Below the pieces are notes generated by a model, which had not been told where the DNA came from, did not search any database, and saw only the letters and a list, made by a program, of their open reading frames with translations. DNA of 64,000 nt from Lateolabrax maculatus (taxonomy: Eukaryota; Chordata; Actinopteri; Acropomatiformes; Lateolabracidae): the NCBI GenBank assembly GCA_031216445.1, contig CM062214.1, forward strand, positions 19,266,001 through 19,330,000, written 5' to 3'. A program made the position numbers and the translations under genes. Position 1 is the first letter of the stretch, and the number at the start of each line of letters is the position of its first letter. This document shows, in pieces, positions 1 through 10,560 of the stretch.

Positions 1-667
1 AAATCATGATATACAGTATTTCCTATTGTTCACGCTTAGAACATATCAAATAAATATAACTCTTCCAGTTTTATAACAACAAATCCATCTGCATCTCTGT
101 TTTCCTGACCCCAAGGTTAACAAAATCTGCAATCTCTTTCATACAAGAACAAAACTTAAATTTCAAAGACGCCTTTCCAGTGTTCCCCATATTGAGAGTT
201 CATTAAATAATTATATCATATAATAAACTGCGCAAGCACTTGAGTAAATGGAAAGTCTCAGATATATGCAAGAACAAAACTGTTTCCAGAGATCATGCCA
301 ATACTGCCATAATCTTCGGTCCAAAATTGTTTTTGTTTATTACATCAGCAGGTGGCAGCAAAGCTCAGCAGTATGAACAACAAAATACTGAGGAAGTAGA
401 ACTGTAACTGGAGAGAAGGTTAATCTTGTGTGTATCCTCTGACTCTGAAATATGTAGACCTATTATCTATTTTTAGTACCTTGAGTCACAAATTAACTAA
501 TACTATAAAACAAAATGTATTGCTTACTTATACTCACACAGCACATATGCATGTGCACACCGAAGAAATGCTGAAAAAGTTCCCACCTCAAAACAATTGA
601 ATATATCTTTGATTATCAAATGTTTCCAATATCTTTGCGACTTCTAACATGTTTTTCTGTTTTTACT
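1..667. other. Intergenic DNA upstream of lmo2
   Basis: AT-rich with no long open frame, repeat or recognisable motif. Nothing specific is seen. Confidence 0.6.
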
Positions 668-1054
668 TCACCTTTGAGCACAAACTTTACATACAGCGGT
701 TAAAGGGGAGCAAGCTGGCCAGAAGAATGTGAAACCAGTTTTCTTTTGTTTTGCCAAATACAGGAAGCAGTCAACATGGCTGCACAGCTTTTTGATTGCA
801 CTGTTCCACTGAAAGTGTTTTCTTTCAGGGATAATACTGATTATGGGAGGATCCCGAGAGCACGTAAAGCTCCCTTTCAACGAGTGACTCATTTCCGTAG
901 CCTGCTGTATTTCAATCAAACAACAACACTGAACACAGTCCACCGGCCATTTTCGAAAAGAATTCCAGAGCGGTTCCTTGTCTGACCTCTGACCTTTACA
1001 TCTTGACATTTTAAAACTTGCAATCAATCCCACAGTTCTCTCATTCAAACCCAT
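668..1054. other. Stop-poor block upstream of lmo2, unassigned
   Basis: The minus strand is open for 128 codons across this block, and a 79-codon plus-strand frame (746-985) overlaps it. Composition is more balanced than the flanks. The peptide (for example SFKMSRCKGQRSDKEPLWNSFRKWPVD) matches no family I recognise. It could be a conserved non-coding element or chance. Confidence 0.3.
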
Positions 1055-2500
1055 GTGGTAACAGTGAAGAATAAAACATTTCCACCTTTGTAAACTTGTA
1101 TAAATTCAAGAGGAGGGCTTTGAAACACTTGGATTAGGCAGGAAATGGTCAGTTTTGCTATTGCTGTTCTACAGTTTGTGCTCTCAGAGAGTCAACAATA
1201 CATCCAGAGTTCTCTTATTTCAGGAAATGGGCCTGCAAGCTTGTGGCCAGATGTATGGATAACCATGTTTGTTCCACTACTAACTAAGAGATCTATTTAA
1301 AGAGAAATATCTAATGATTTAGCAAGATGGTGGGATATTAGTTGTAAATCCTGCAACAGCCTTGCTATACTTTGTAATAAATTAACATTATTTGCTGAAT
1401 GATGATTTTACTGTTTGGTTAGTGCTGACACTCATTTTCCAGCTGCCCTCAATTCCCACACTGCTTTCAACTCCATAAAGCTCTCAGTACCAAATGGGCA
1501 TAACAGGAAGCTGGACATGAGTGACACCACTTCCCAAAAGGTTATCTTCAATCTTCATTCTTAACTGCTTGCTTGCCAAACTCTACCTTAGACAAGGATA
1601 AAAGCAGCAACAAAGGATTGCCTATGTAGCCCATAACATGCCATTAATGATTTATTAGCAAGTCTTATTTTAAAATTTCATATTGAGACATGAAGCTTGC
1701 ACCACCTTTCGGGTGACATTTAGGAAGCACTTTACCGCCTAATGCCAATGAGCAAGAGATTTTATTGCGCGCTGTAAGCCTAGTCACTCCTATCATACAG
1801 AACCATCTGGAGTCGACTCGTCTATCTGGGAAGCCATGACAGGGGTGCCATCACGCACTGGGGGGGGTGGGGGGTGGGGGGGCAAGGAAGTGAGTGCAGT
1901 GTGCACCAACCCCCCAGGAAAGCTTCATCTCTGCATGCCAGTTGCACATCCTCTGGGCTTTCTCAGTCAGCTCCACAGGAAGCTGTGGACGACTCGGGTG
2001 TCATATCAGTACTGACTTTCTCTTCTCTTGTTTCACGTCTATCATAAATTTGCTCTGAGCTTTGTGTTTGTGCAGCATGAATGATTGAGACATCATGGTA
2101 CCAATGTTATTCTGATTGAGCTCTTCAAACTCCACAGAGCAACATTGCATCACTAGTTCATGTAATTGTGCAAGCCAAATTAAATATCATTTTGGGATTG
2201 AATATGCTGATAATGATGTGTGATATAGCTAAAATGCGGTGATGCAATACACAGATACAGAGTGCTATGATAAAATGTTTGATCTATTTTAGGAAATCTG
2301 AGATTGAACAGCAGTTCACAAAAACTCTTACCATAATGTTCTGGAGCTTTTTGACTGTTCACACTATTTTACTCAGCAGATGAAATTTGTCATGGAAGAT
2401 GTTCACATTTCTGTTTTCAAGCCAACATTGACAAGAGATCCTTAAAGTGCTAATAAAATGGAAATTTGAGCATCTACAGTTCCATTACAACTGGGCAAAC
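1055..2500. other. Intergenic DNA with a G-run
   Basis: No gene is recognised. A G-rich tract with three G runs (8, 6 and 7 G) separated by single T lies at 1860-1882. The rest is ordinary AT-rich sequence. Confidence 0.6.
1860..1882 (+). repeat. G-rich tract with quadruplex potential
   Basis: G runs at 1860-1867, 1869-1874 and 1876-1882 are separated by single T bases. There are enough adjacent guanines to form four G-tracts. Function is unknown. Confidence 0.8.
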
Positions 2501-2769
2501 TCTGTCCGCTGAGGAGAATTGTGTGAGATGATGGAAAGCTCCTGATCAGCTGTGGAGCAACCCTTCTGGTAAGATTGTTTTTATCAACTACCTAAGGGAA
2601 GTTAAAGGGGGACATTAGGGTTCAAATGTGTGGCATTTTCATTGAATTAAGACTAAGAAAGCCACCGTAGCCCTTGCACTGTGCTGTTGTGTTGTACAAA
2701 GACAGTAGGCGAAAAATCTTGTTCTGAAAATGTTCCTTATTTGAAGGATGAGTTTTATCTCTGTCAAGC

Positions 2770-3110
2770 CGCTCTGCTTTCTGTGTAGCTGGCACAACAC
2801 AGTGCCATGCTCATCTTGCTCCTGGGCCTTCTCAGCTTGGTATCTATCCAGTGAACCTACAAAGTCCAACAAATGTCTAGCCCAGGGACGCATTCAGCCT
2901 GAATTTAGAGTTTGCCTGCAATCTTCCTCCGTTGCATCTGGCTGAGGAGCTGACTGTGGCTGCTGGAGTTGAGGTGCTTTATCTCCCTGCCCAGTCCAAC
3001 TGCTGCCTGTGTCCCTCCCTCCCGCAGGCAGCCCTGAGGCACTGGCAGCAGATAAGAGGGAGGGCCCACAGCGGATCTGGTTTGAAAAGGAAAGGCTGTG
3101 AGGACACAGA
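2770..3110 (+). promoter_or_regulatory. lmo2: Candidate lmo2 upstream enhancer (GATA/ETS/E-box motifs)
   Basis: A GC-richer block about 1.8-2.1 kb upstream of the lmo2 start codon. It contains GATA motifs at 2979-2984 (ttatct) and 3050-3056 (agataag), an ETS-type sequence at 2923-2930 (cttcctcc) and an E-box at 2935-2940 (catctg). GATA, ETS and TAL1/E-protein sites are the known input to haemato-endothelial enhancers, including those of Lmo2. Short open frames here look incidental. Enhancer function is inference. Confidence 0.35.
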
Positions 3111-3120
3111 GTATGTAGTA

Positions 3121-3829
3121 TCATTGCATTTATTTATCACAGAGACAATTTTCAAAACTTTCTCTCTTCCACCAGTTTACAAGTTAGAAGGCTACAGTAT
3201 GTCTATTTGATAATCCAAGAGCTCTGTAAAGAAGACAAACCCTTAGAGGGAAAAAAAACCTGTAATAATTGTATTGAAACTGTGAAATTCATCAACTTTG
3301 TATGTTGATTTAATATCTGTGTTTTATCTTACATGATGTCAACAGCGCTGGAAAGTAACACACGATCAGCTTATAAATGTTATAGTTTAAACTACACAGC
3401 AATGCAGTAAGGCAGATAAAATGAACCTGCCAGGTGCAACACATAAATATTTCTTACATGTTCAGGAATCAGTAATAATAATACTATAATATACATAATA
3501 AAACAGGGTGAAAGGGGCAAATGTGCATAATGAGTACTTTTGATATTTTAAGTAGCCTATATATTATTATAAAACCTTGGAAACTAACTGAGCACTTGGC
3601 CTCTTCATTATTTTATCATGTCCTTTTAATTAAAATACTTTGTACCTTGTACTGATAGTTTTTCTTTAGTACAGGAATACTTCTTTCACTACTGGGACTT
3701 GAAGAGTTAGGTTTATGCTTTTTCAATACTACTTTAGCTGTTGTTTTTGTAAATCCCAACATGCTGCAGCTTTGCACAAGATGAATAGGTCTCAGCCACA
3801 TAACTGAAAACAATTTGCCTAATTAATAC
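3121..3829. other. Intergenic AT-rich DNA
   Basis: No open frame or motif of note was seen. Confidence 0.6.
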
Positions 3830-4040
3830 ACAATGTTATAAGTTAATCACATGTTTTGTGTAGACTAACTAACTAATAACTTTAACTTTTAAATACATTT
3901 AGTGAAGTAAAAAGTACAATACTTCCCTCTGAATTGCAGTGGAGTACAAGTATAAAGCAGAAATTGTAAATATTTAAGGAAAGTACATGTAGGCCCACCT
4001 CAGTACTTAGGCCACAGTAGAGTAAATAACTACTTATTCA
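3830..4040. repeat. Teleost interspersed repeat (aagtac/agtagcat family), copy 1
   Basis: Contains the hallmark phrases tgaagtaaaaagtacaata, gcagtggagtacaagta and aaagtacatgtagg, shared with copies near 14768-16060, 17345-17965 and 57540-57640. I recognise the family as very common in teleost genomes; its class is uncertain. It lies directly upstream of the lmo2 promoter block. Confidence 0.65.
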
Positions 4041-4129
4041 AAGTGGTAGGCTACCAATAACTCTAATAAGTTATTTTTCAACATATTTTTAAGCCTAACT
4101 TTTATCTCAGGGGAAGTAATGAAACATCT

Positions 4130-4849
4130 AACTGCCGAGAAAACACACACACGTCCTGTATCACGCGCCTCATTATCTCTGGACCCATCGGCACTTCGGT
4201 GAAGCGAAGCACATAATGAGCTCACGAGTCTCAGTCACGACCTGACCCGACCGAGCAGGGCCGCGCGGCGCTCAGCTGTCGCTTTAAGACCGATTTCCCC
4301 CCATTGTCAAACAGTCGCGAGCAGGAAGAGGGAAACGAAAGCAGAGACCGAGGGGGGCCCCGACGTACTTAAGCGCGATGCCGCCGCACAACAGCGGCGA
4401 CCGCGGCGTCTTACGCAGGAGCGCGTCTGCAGCCCGCTCAGTTACAAAAGACGCACGGAGCGGGAGGTCCTCGGCGGCGGCTGTCTGATCGGGATTGACG
4501 ATTGTTTTTGCGCCTTCGGAGAGCGGGACGGCCGCCTCAAGAGTCGACGCAGCGCGACAAAATGTGCCGGAGAGACCTGGAAGCGTCACCGCGGGTTGTC
4601 GCCTCAGGAAATGATGACAGTGTCCTCCGCCGTCGCGTAGCTGCTTAGAAGCGAAAAATTGTCTCGTCCTGCGGCCATTTCCACGCGGCTCGGCGGCCCT
4701 GTTCATCGGAGGCTCAGAGTGGCCAGACACCGGGCCGGGACCGGCGTGTCGGAGGCTGCGGGAGCAGGTGCAGCGCGTCCTGCCCGCAGGAGGCTCCACA
4801 GGCGGCCGCTGAGGAGGACTGAGCCCTGAGCTGGATCCGGCTGGAAACC
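4130..4849 (+). promoter_or_regulatory. lmo2: lmo2 proximal promoter and 5' UTR (CpG-rich block)
   Basis: CpG dinucleotides are dense from about 4190 to 4850, in contrast to the AT-rich flanks, and the block ends at the lmo2 start codon. ETS-type GGAA cores occur, for example within 4322-4328 and 4605-4613. The zebrafish lmo2 proximal promoter is known to depend on Ets sites. No clear TATA box is seen. The transcription start cannot be placed from sequence. If transcription starts upstream of 4378, an ATG there would open a 5' upstream frame of about 37 codons. Confidence 0.7.
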
Positions 4850-4890
4850 ATGGCATCCACTATAGAGAGGAAGACACTGGAAGCCAACGA
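4850..4890 (+). CDS. lmo2: lmo2 coding exon 1
   Basis: It encodes MASTIERKTLEAN plus two bases of E14, ending at a consensus donor (GA then gtaagt at 4891). It sits at the 3' edge of a CpG-rich block, as expected for a first coding exon. The exon is too short to stand out as an open frame and was found by matching the known N-terminus and reading phase into exon 2. Confidence 0.93.
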
Positions 4891-4917
4891 GTAAGTACCT
4901 TAGCATTTAATATAAAT

Positions 4918-4991
<74 letters not shown>

Positions 4992-7232
4992 ACCTTCAAG
5001 GACGTATCATTATAAAACAAACTATCTCACGTGCAGTGACTGCAGATGGTTGGTTGCATGAGGTCAGGAGTCTGCAGCGGTGAGGCAGGCAAAACGATCA
5101 AGTTCATGTCCACGAGCAGATTGTTATGTGTGTGTGGGGAAAAAAAAAAGGCTTTTGGCAAGAGAAATTGCCAGTGTTTTTCAAGAACAGGTTTAGTGCC
5201 TTAAAGGTGAGATATTTAACTTTGCAGGCTGATTGTTTCACATTTTATGCTGGTTTAGGCATGTAGGCCTAATATACTAAGATGTGTTTCTCCTTCTAAA
5301 GCAGCAGCGTGCCAGTGGGTCAGTGATTACAAATTCAAGCTGTGCATCCAAACATTATTAAAACCTACAGAACCTTATTTTAGTTTTTAAAAACACCAAA
5401 TTTGGTATATTTGGTCTCGGATTTGAATATGTCACTAACCATCATATAGTTTCAATGAAGGGTTGGAACAAGATGATTTTAACAACCTTAAAGCTTCCTT
5501 GGGGAGGGAAAAGGGGTTAATAAAAGTAGCATTTGTTCTGTGGCTACAGTATTGTATTTAACAATATCCAATGGCTCCCTCAGGTGGACAGCATCAAATT
5601 GCAATTGCACAAGTCAAGATAGACAAATTAGAATCAGTGGACCAACAAATGGAAGTGAAAGATCATTCAGGAAGTCTGGGCTCTATGCTGTATTATTTTG
5701 AAAATCTCAAATTGTGAAAAAAATCAATAAATGTTTTTCAATCATATACTATTGTAGATAATAGGGTAATTAAATTCATTATTTTATAATTTACCAATTT
5801 GTATATTGTAATAGTCTATAACAGAAAATTAATCTGCAACTATTTTGATAATGCCATAATTGTTGAAGTCATTTTTTTTTTTTTTTTATGAATAAATGCC
5901 AAAAGCTCTCAGTAAGGATTTGCTGCTTTTCTTTTATATGATAGTAAACTGAAAACTGAGAAATTGTGTCATGCATTTCTCACATTTTATAGATCAAATG
6001 ATTAAAACAATCATTTGTAGCAGCCCTAGAATATTTGATTTTCTAACCAGTTCTCTTTCTTGTCCAGGGAGCCGGTGGATGAGGTCCTTCAGATGCCACC
6101 GTCTCTGCTGACATGCGGTGGGTGTCAGCAGAGCATCGGTGACAGATTCTTCCTAAAGGCCATCGAGCAGTACTGGCATGAGGACTGCCTGAGCTGTGAC
6201 CTGTGTGGCTGTCGACTCGGAGAGGTGGGCCGCCGGCTCTACTACAAGCTGGGAAGAAAATTATGTCGGAGAGACTACCTCAGGTTGGTCCGATGACGCA
6301 ATGTCGTCACACATCATGATTTAATCAAGCAGTTTGTTGATGACACACTGGTTAACAGTACATTTATTAAAGGATAAGTCTGATGATATTCTGTATTTGT
6401 CTTATGTTATCAAATCCAATGAAAAGACATTGGCACTTTAGTTTATTTTGAGTCAATCTCACGTACACTGTTCTGGTGCTGTAATTGCTCAGTTGCACGC
6501 TTAATGTGTTAATCCGCAGCTGAAAATAGTCCCCAACAAATGCACTGTTTACACTGGTTTGAGTAATACTAAATAAAAATGACAGTGCCCAGCTGTTTTA
6601 GGAAATTCCTCACTTACCTTTTCTTAAATTAAACAAAATATTCAGATTTACATCTGCAGTAGAAATTAATTTGGGGCTGAGTGCCACAGAAAAGGGTAGA
6701 GAAGTCGGAAAGTATTGTAAATTGTAAGTTTTGGTCATATAAGGGGTTTGATGACAATAACATGGACTATATACATATATGTATGTATGTGTGTCTATAT
6801 AGATAGACACACACACACGTATATATTTTATATATACACACACATATATATGTGCGTGTGTATATATAAAATTGTTTCCCAGGTTCCCCGTACATGGTCA
6901 GGGAGAAATGTCCATAATAATTAATTGGATGTACATGTTATCAAGAATGGATGAATGTTTTCCATCTTTCTCTCAGTATTTTGTTGACATCTTCTCATCC
7001 ACTCAGGCTTTTTGGTCAGGACGGCCTCTGTGCTTCCTGTGAGAAGAGGATTCGAGCATTTGAGATGACGATGCGTGTGCGGGACAAGGTTTACCATCTG
7101 GAGTGCTTCAAATGTGCTGCCTGCCAGAAGCACTTCTGTGTGGGTGACCGCTACCTGCTCATCAACTCAGACATTGTGTGCGAGCAAGACATCTTTGAGT
7201 GGACCAAACTCAACAATAACAACATGGTTTAG
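4850..7232 (+). CDS. lmo2: LIM domain only 2 (Lmo2), complete three-exon gene
   Basis: The coding sequence is join(4850..4890, 6068..6283, 7007..7232), 483 nt giving 160 aa. The protein consists almost entirely of two LIM zinc fingers. LIM1 ligands are C30, C33, H51, C54, C57, C60, C80 and D83. LIM2 ligands are C94, C97, H116, C119, C122, C125, C144 and D147. The segments DEVLQMPPSLLTCGGCQQ and QDGLCASCEKRI match LMO2 rather than LMO1, LMO3 or LMO4 as I remember them. Family knowledge: LMO2 does not bind DNA; it is a nuclear adaptor linking LDB1 to TAL1/E-protein and GATA factors in haematopoietic and endothelial precursors. The start is the first ATG of exon 1, in a good context (accATGg), and gives MASTIERK, like the mammalian N-terminus. 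Both introns (1177 and 723 bp) have GT-AG ends and fall after the second base of a codon (E14, R86). The tail KLNNNNMV is slightly longer than the mammalian KINGMI. No frame break is seen. Confidence 0.97.
4922..4988. repeat. TA dinucleotide microsatellite
   Basis: An uninterrupted AT/TA run of about 67 bp begins 31 bp after the lmo2 exon 1 donor. It is likely to vary in length between individuals and to be prone to assembly error. Confidence 0.97.
5822..6029. repeat. lmo2: Teleost interspersed repeat (CTGCAACTATTTTGATAAT family), copy in lmo2 intron 1
   Basis: It opens with a ctgcaactattttgataat-like end and closes with an inverted tgtagcagccct-like end. Similar ends occur at 17520, 27114, 47706, 51887 and, less completely, 63412. 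I recognise this as a common short element of fish genomes, probably a non-autonomous DNA transposon. The family name is not certain. It ends about 38 bp before exon 2. Confidence 0.65.
6068..6283 (+). CDS. lmo2: lmo2 coding exon 2 (LIM1)
   Basis: The acceptor is tctttcttgtccag, ending at 6067. The exon encodes E15 to L85 with the split codons E14 and R86, covering the whole first LIM domain. The donor is CAG followed by gttggt at 6284, a weaker match to consensus. Reading on past it reaches a stop within four codons (6294-6296), so splicing is required. Confidence 0.95.
6284..7006 (+). other. lmo2: lmo2 intron 2
   Basis: This 723-bp GT-AG intron separates the two LIM domains. It is AT-rich and carries a mixed TA/CA/GT simple repeat at 6768-6870. 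No coding signal is seen. Confidence 0.9.
6768..6870. repeat. Mixed TA/TG/CA simple repeat
   Basis: Alternating purine-pyrimidine sequence in lmo2 intron 2. It contains an 8-bp inverted repeat (gtgtctat at 6791-6798 and atagacac at 6803-6810). Confidence 0.9.
7007..7232 (+). CDS. lmo2: lmo2 coding exon 3 (LIM2) with stop codon
   Basis: The acceptor is tcatccactcag, ending at 7006. The exon completes R86 and encodes LFGQDGLC to the C-terminus, including all LIM2 zinc ligands, and ends in TAG at 7230-7232. A run of four asparagines precedes the final MV. Confidence 0.95.
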
Positions 7233-8189
7233 CAGAATCTGTTGTTCAACACGAAGGAGTGTTACCCTGCCTTTTCCCACTGGCTTTAAAGGGAATGAAC
7301 CATTGATAAACAGACTTTTTGTAGCATGTGCAGGATTCATCATGCATTTTACATTGATATGGAATCATTTTAACACAAAAGGAGAGGTTACATATCGTCA
7401 TTGCTCCCTGCTGTAGACTAATGAAAACTGCACCAGCAATAACAGAACAGCTTTTCATCTATGACTTCATAAATGCAAAAAATACTTAAACACTGAAAAT
7501 ACTTAAACATGCAATAATAGGCGTATGTTGTATACACTGGAATTTTAGAATTTTAGCGATGAAAAAGAACAAAATCTTTGTGAACTTTCTTGTAATCAAA
7601 CACTGTTGCATCACCTCAGTCTGGTCTGAAATGTTCAGTAAGAATTTTGGTAACGTTTTATTTTATGGGTCGGTACTTTCCTGAGAATTTCCTGGGAAAA
7701 ATCTATGTTATAATAATTATAGGTAAAAAAGGAACTTCAAAATAACTGCCCCATTTGAAATATTCATTCATTATTGGAAACTTAATTCTGTTAAATTGTA
7801 TGCTTGACAGTGTTCAGCTTACCTGCTGCACTAACTAAAAGACTTAAACACTATAAAAAATATATAAAAATCACATAGCTCTCTCCAGGAAACTTCCTAA
7901 GGACATTAGCAAGAATCTATTAGGAAATTACAGACCTGTAAAATAAATTGGTACCAGATTTTCATACTATAAATGGAATACAATGTTCATTTTGAAAAGT
8001 CCAGATCAGAATGATTGTACTGTACTGCCAGGTTGAACTGGTGGTGCCCTCTAGTGATCAAGGGAACCCATGCAATACTAATTTTACTGACTGGAGATGT
8101 TTACAGTGTCGCTTTTGTAATTGTTTCAACTCTCTCTGGACAGACACCCAATACTTTTTGGATATTTACATGTCAATTTATTAAATAAA
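7233..8189 (+). other. lmo2: lmo2 3' UTR (probable extent)
   Basis: AT-rich sequence follows the stop codon. AATAAA polyadenylation hexamers occur at 7942-7947 and 8184-8189; either could end the transcript. The end is inferred, because no downstream GU-rich element was judged decisive. Confidence 0.5.
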
Positions 8190-8930
8190 TTACGATTTAG
8201 AGAAACATTGAAAATCTTTGGTGTGAGTTTGTTCCTGTGAGTTACAAAGAAACCTGAAATCCATGCATTCAAAGTAATCATTTAGACAGCCACCAACACA
8301 CATGCTGTGTCCCAAATCCATACTTCAAACTAAATCTAAGCAGGTTTTAAATACTCAGTTTGTATACTAAAACAACCCTGATTGTTGAATTTGCTGTTGA
8401 GGGACGGTAATCCCTCAGCTTCTCACACCTAGAAAATATGTATGGTGGTAAAACAGCTCAAGGAAAATCTACAAAAACAAACAAAAAAATGCTATTGAAT
8501 TTTTGGAAACAATTTCGATGTCTCTTTTTGAAGTTTAATTGGCAGTTTTATTGAAAAAGATGCAGTACAACTAGTAATTGGGACACAGCTATGGCCTTTA
8601 AGAGTATTTACAAGATTACTGTGGTGGAATAACTGTAGATCCTTATGGTGAAGTCTTTCCTCATATTGTGGCATTTTTTCCATTTGATTAGTAGATGTGG
8701 TTCTCTATTTGTTATACCTATTTTTAGCCACAAGAGGTCCCCAAAGGATTATATATCCCAACCATCCAATGAAGAACAGCTCAATCAGGTATCTTTCTAT
8801 CCAGGTCAGGGAGAGCTATTTAATATTATACTGTTAATTTAAGTATATTTAATCTACTATGGGATGCAGCTTTTTCTCAGAATAAACGCTTGTGGCAGAG
8901 AATGAATCCTAGAGAGAGAAACAAAAGACA
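8190..8930. other. Intergenic DNA downstream of lmo2
   Basis: No gene is recognised. The phrase ctgtgtcccaaatccatact near 8306 resembles the end of a dispersed fish repeat, but the copy could not be delimited. Confidence 0.5.
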
Positions 8931-9400
8931 TTGGTGTTAATGAAGTCATGATGTTTTAGGCTTTAACATTCACTGTCTCTGGCTTTTTCTCCTTGCTGTC
9001 TGTCTTCAAAGCTGGTGCCCTTCAGAGTGCTCTCTTCATCATGTCTGCCAGCTGTCAACTCACTCTGAACTGGCCACAAGGCGTGCTCCTCCAGTGCCAT
9101 CCCACAACTTCCTGCCATCCCCAGTTATCTTTACAGGCATAACATCGATAATTGAATCCATGAATCCCTCTTGCGTGTGAGGTTGGGAACGAAGGCGCCT
9201 GACCACAGAAAGAAGCAGCCTTAACTGACATTAAAAAGTGGGTGAAAAATGTGATCAGGAAACAATTTGCAACAAAGTCAAAGGAGTCAGAAAAAGAGGA
9301 GAGGAAGGTAAAGGGAGAAGGCAGAGCACAGAAGCTCCAGGATGATGTCTTTAGCTTGGCCTGACAGTAGTTAATTCATAGATGAGGGCGGAATGAAGGA
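8930..9400. promoter_or_regulatory. Candidate regulatory block downstream of lmo2
   Basis: Balanced composition with mixed motifs, including an ETS-like cttcctgcc followed closely by a GATA motif (agttatctttac) around 9109-9133. The block is followed by purine-rich sequence. An enhancer of lmo2 is possible; this is inference only. Confidence 0.25.
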
Positions 9401-10040
9401 ACAGGGTAAAAAAACCCACCCAGGCAGAGATGACGCTTTTGCTGAAAGAGATACTCATGGGGTAACTAACGAGTTATCCCACAATAGAGATGGGAATATA
9501 CTGTATAGGCTCACAAAGGAATACTTTGCACATTTGGAGGTCTGCATATTGAAGAATCGTCAGTGTGGCATTAAGCAATGCTTGAGGAATGGCTGCATAA
9601 AAAAAGTCTACTACATGGTGGTCTCAACAACAAATCAGCTCCATATTGCACACCAGGCTTAAGATATGTGTGGATAAATAACATGTTAACATAAACGAAT
9701 AGAGCATTGCAAGCAGCTTGTTAGTCTACAACATCTACTGTGCAATGCTGGTGACATAGGACTGTTAACCTTTCTGTGTTTTGTGGTTATTGGCTTTACT
9801 TCCTCATTGTTTGGGGTCTCACAAACCTCAAAGCTGTGTGTAAAAATAATGATAATTATTGCAAAACTGACACTTTTTTCCTTCAGATGTTCTTTTCTTT
9901 TCTTCTGGCTGAGAAAAGTATTGAAGGGGTAAACCCTCTCTATGCCAAACTGGGCTAACACATTAACATAAATGACCATAAAACATGAACAAACATCCAT
10001 TCATCTTGTTTACAAATCATTTACAGACAAAGAAACATAT
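9401..10040. other. Intergenic DNA, no recognised content
   Basis: Short open frames (for example 9393-9662, 89 codons) show no family resemblance. No repeat or motif was recognised. Confidence 0.5.
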
Positions 10041-10084
10041 GTTATCCTACATAGTGATTGCTGAGTGTTGTGTTAGGTAAAAAC

Positions 10085-10560
10085 GTCAACAACAGATATC
10101 CAAATAGCCTTTTTAGCCACGCCAGCAGCATGGCTATATGGTCGGCAATGTCAGCCTGTTGGTCCATCGATCCACCACTTTGGTCCAGACTGAAATATCT
10201 CAACGCAGATTGAAGAGAGTAAGATGACATTTTTGAGAAAGAGAGGACGAATCCTACTGATCTTGTTGATCCCTGACTTCCCTTTAGCACCACCAACAGG
10301 TTGGCTTTTAGTGACACATCCTGACAACTGTTGGATGGATTGCCATGAAATTTGGTCCAGATACCTGACTGAACCATAATGGTGATTCCTGTTCTTCCCC
10401 TGACTTTTTTTGTTGTGCCACCAGCAGTTCAAAGTTTTCATATATTCTGTGAAATATCTTAACATCTACTTGAGCATTTGCATAATCTTTTTTACAGAGA
10501 TTCATAATAATCATGGGATGAATCCTAATGAACTTGGTGATCCCAAACATGCATAACGCA
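10085..10560 (+). repeat. Teleost interspersed repeat (GGATTGCCATGAAATTTGGT family), 5' part
   Basis: Contains the phrases ccaccactttggtccagact, gaaatatctcaac, ggattgccatgaaatttggt, gaatcctaatgaacttggtg and gccaccagcag, which are hallmarks of a high-copy element in percomorph fish. Sub-units such as gatgaatcctaatga recur within the copy. The minus-strand open frames across it are products of the repeat, not a gene. Confidence 0.75.

Larger units (their letters stand above)
4891..6067 (+). other. lmo2: lmo2 intron 1
   Basis: This 1177-bp GT-AG intron holds a long TA microsatellite near its 5' end and an interspersed-repeat copy that ends about 38 bp before exon 2. No other coding exon was seen in it. 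Confidence 0.9.

Noticed and set aside
1..4100. Search for caprin1 or fbxo3 exons upstream of lmo2 (human neighbours)
   Set aside because: No segment resembled either protein.
4284..4856. 190-codon minus-strand open frame overlapping the lmo2 5' region
   Set aside because: It lies in the CpG-rich promoter and antisense to the lmo2 start. Its Pro/Arg/Gly-rich content follows from GC composition, and no family resemblance is seen.
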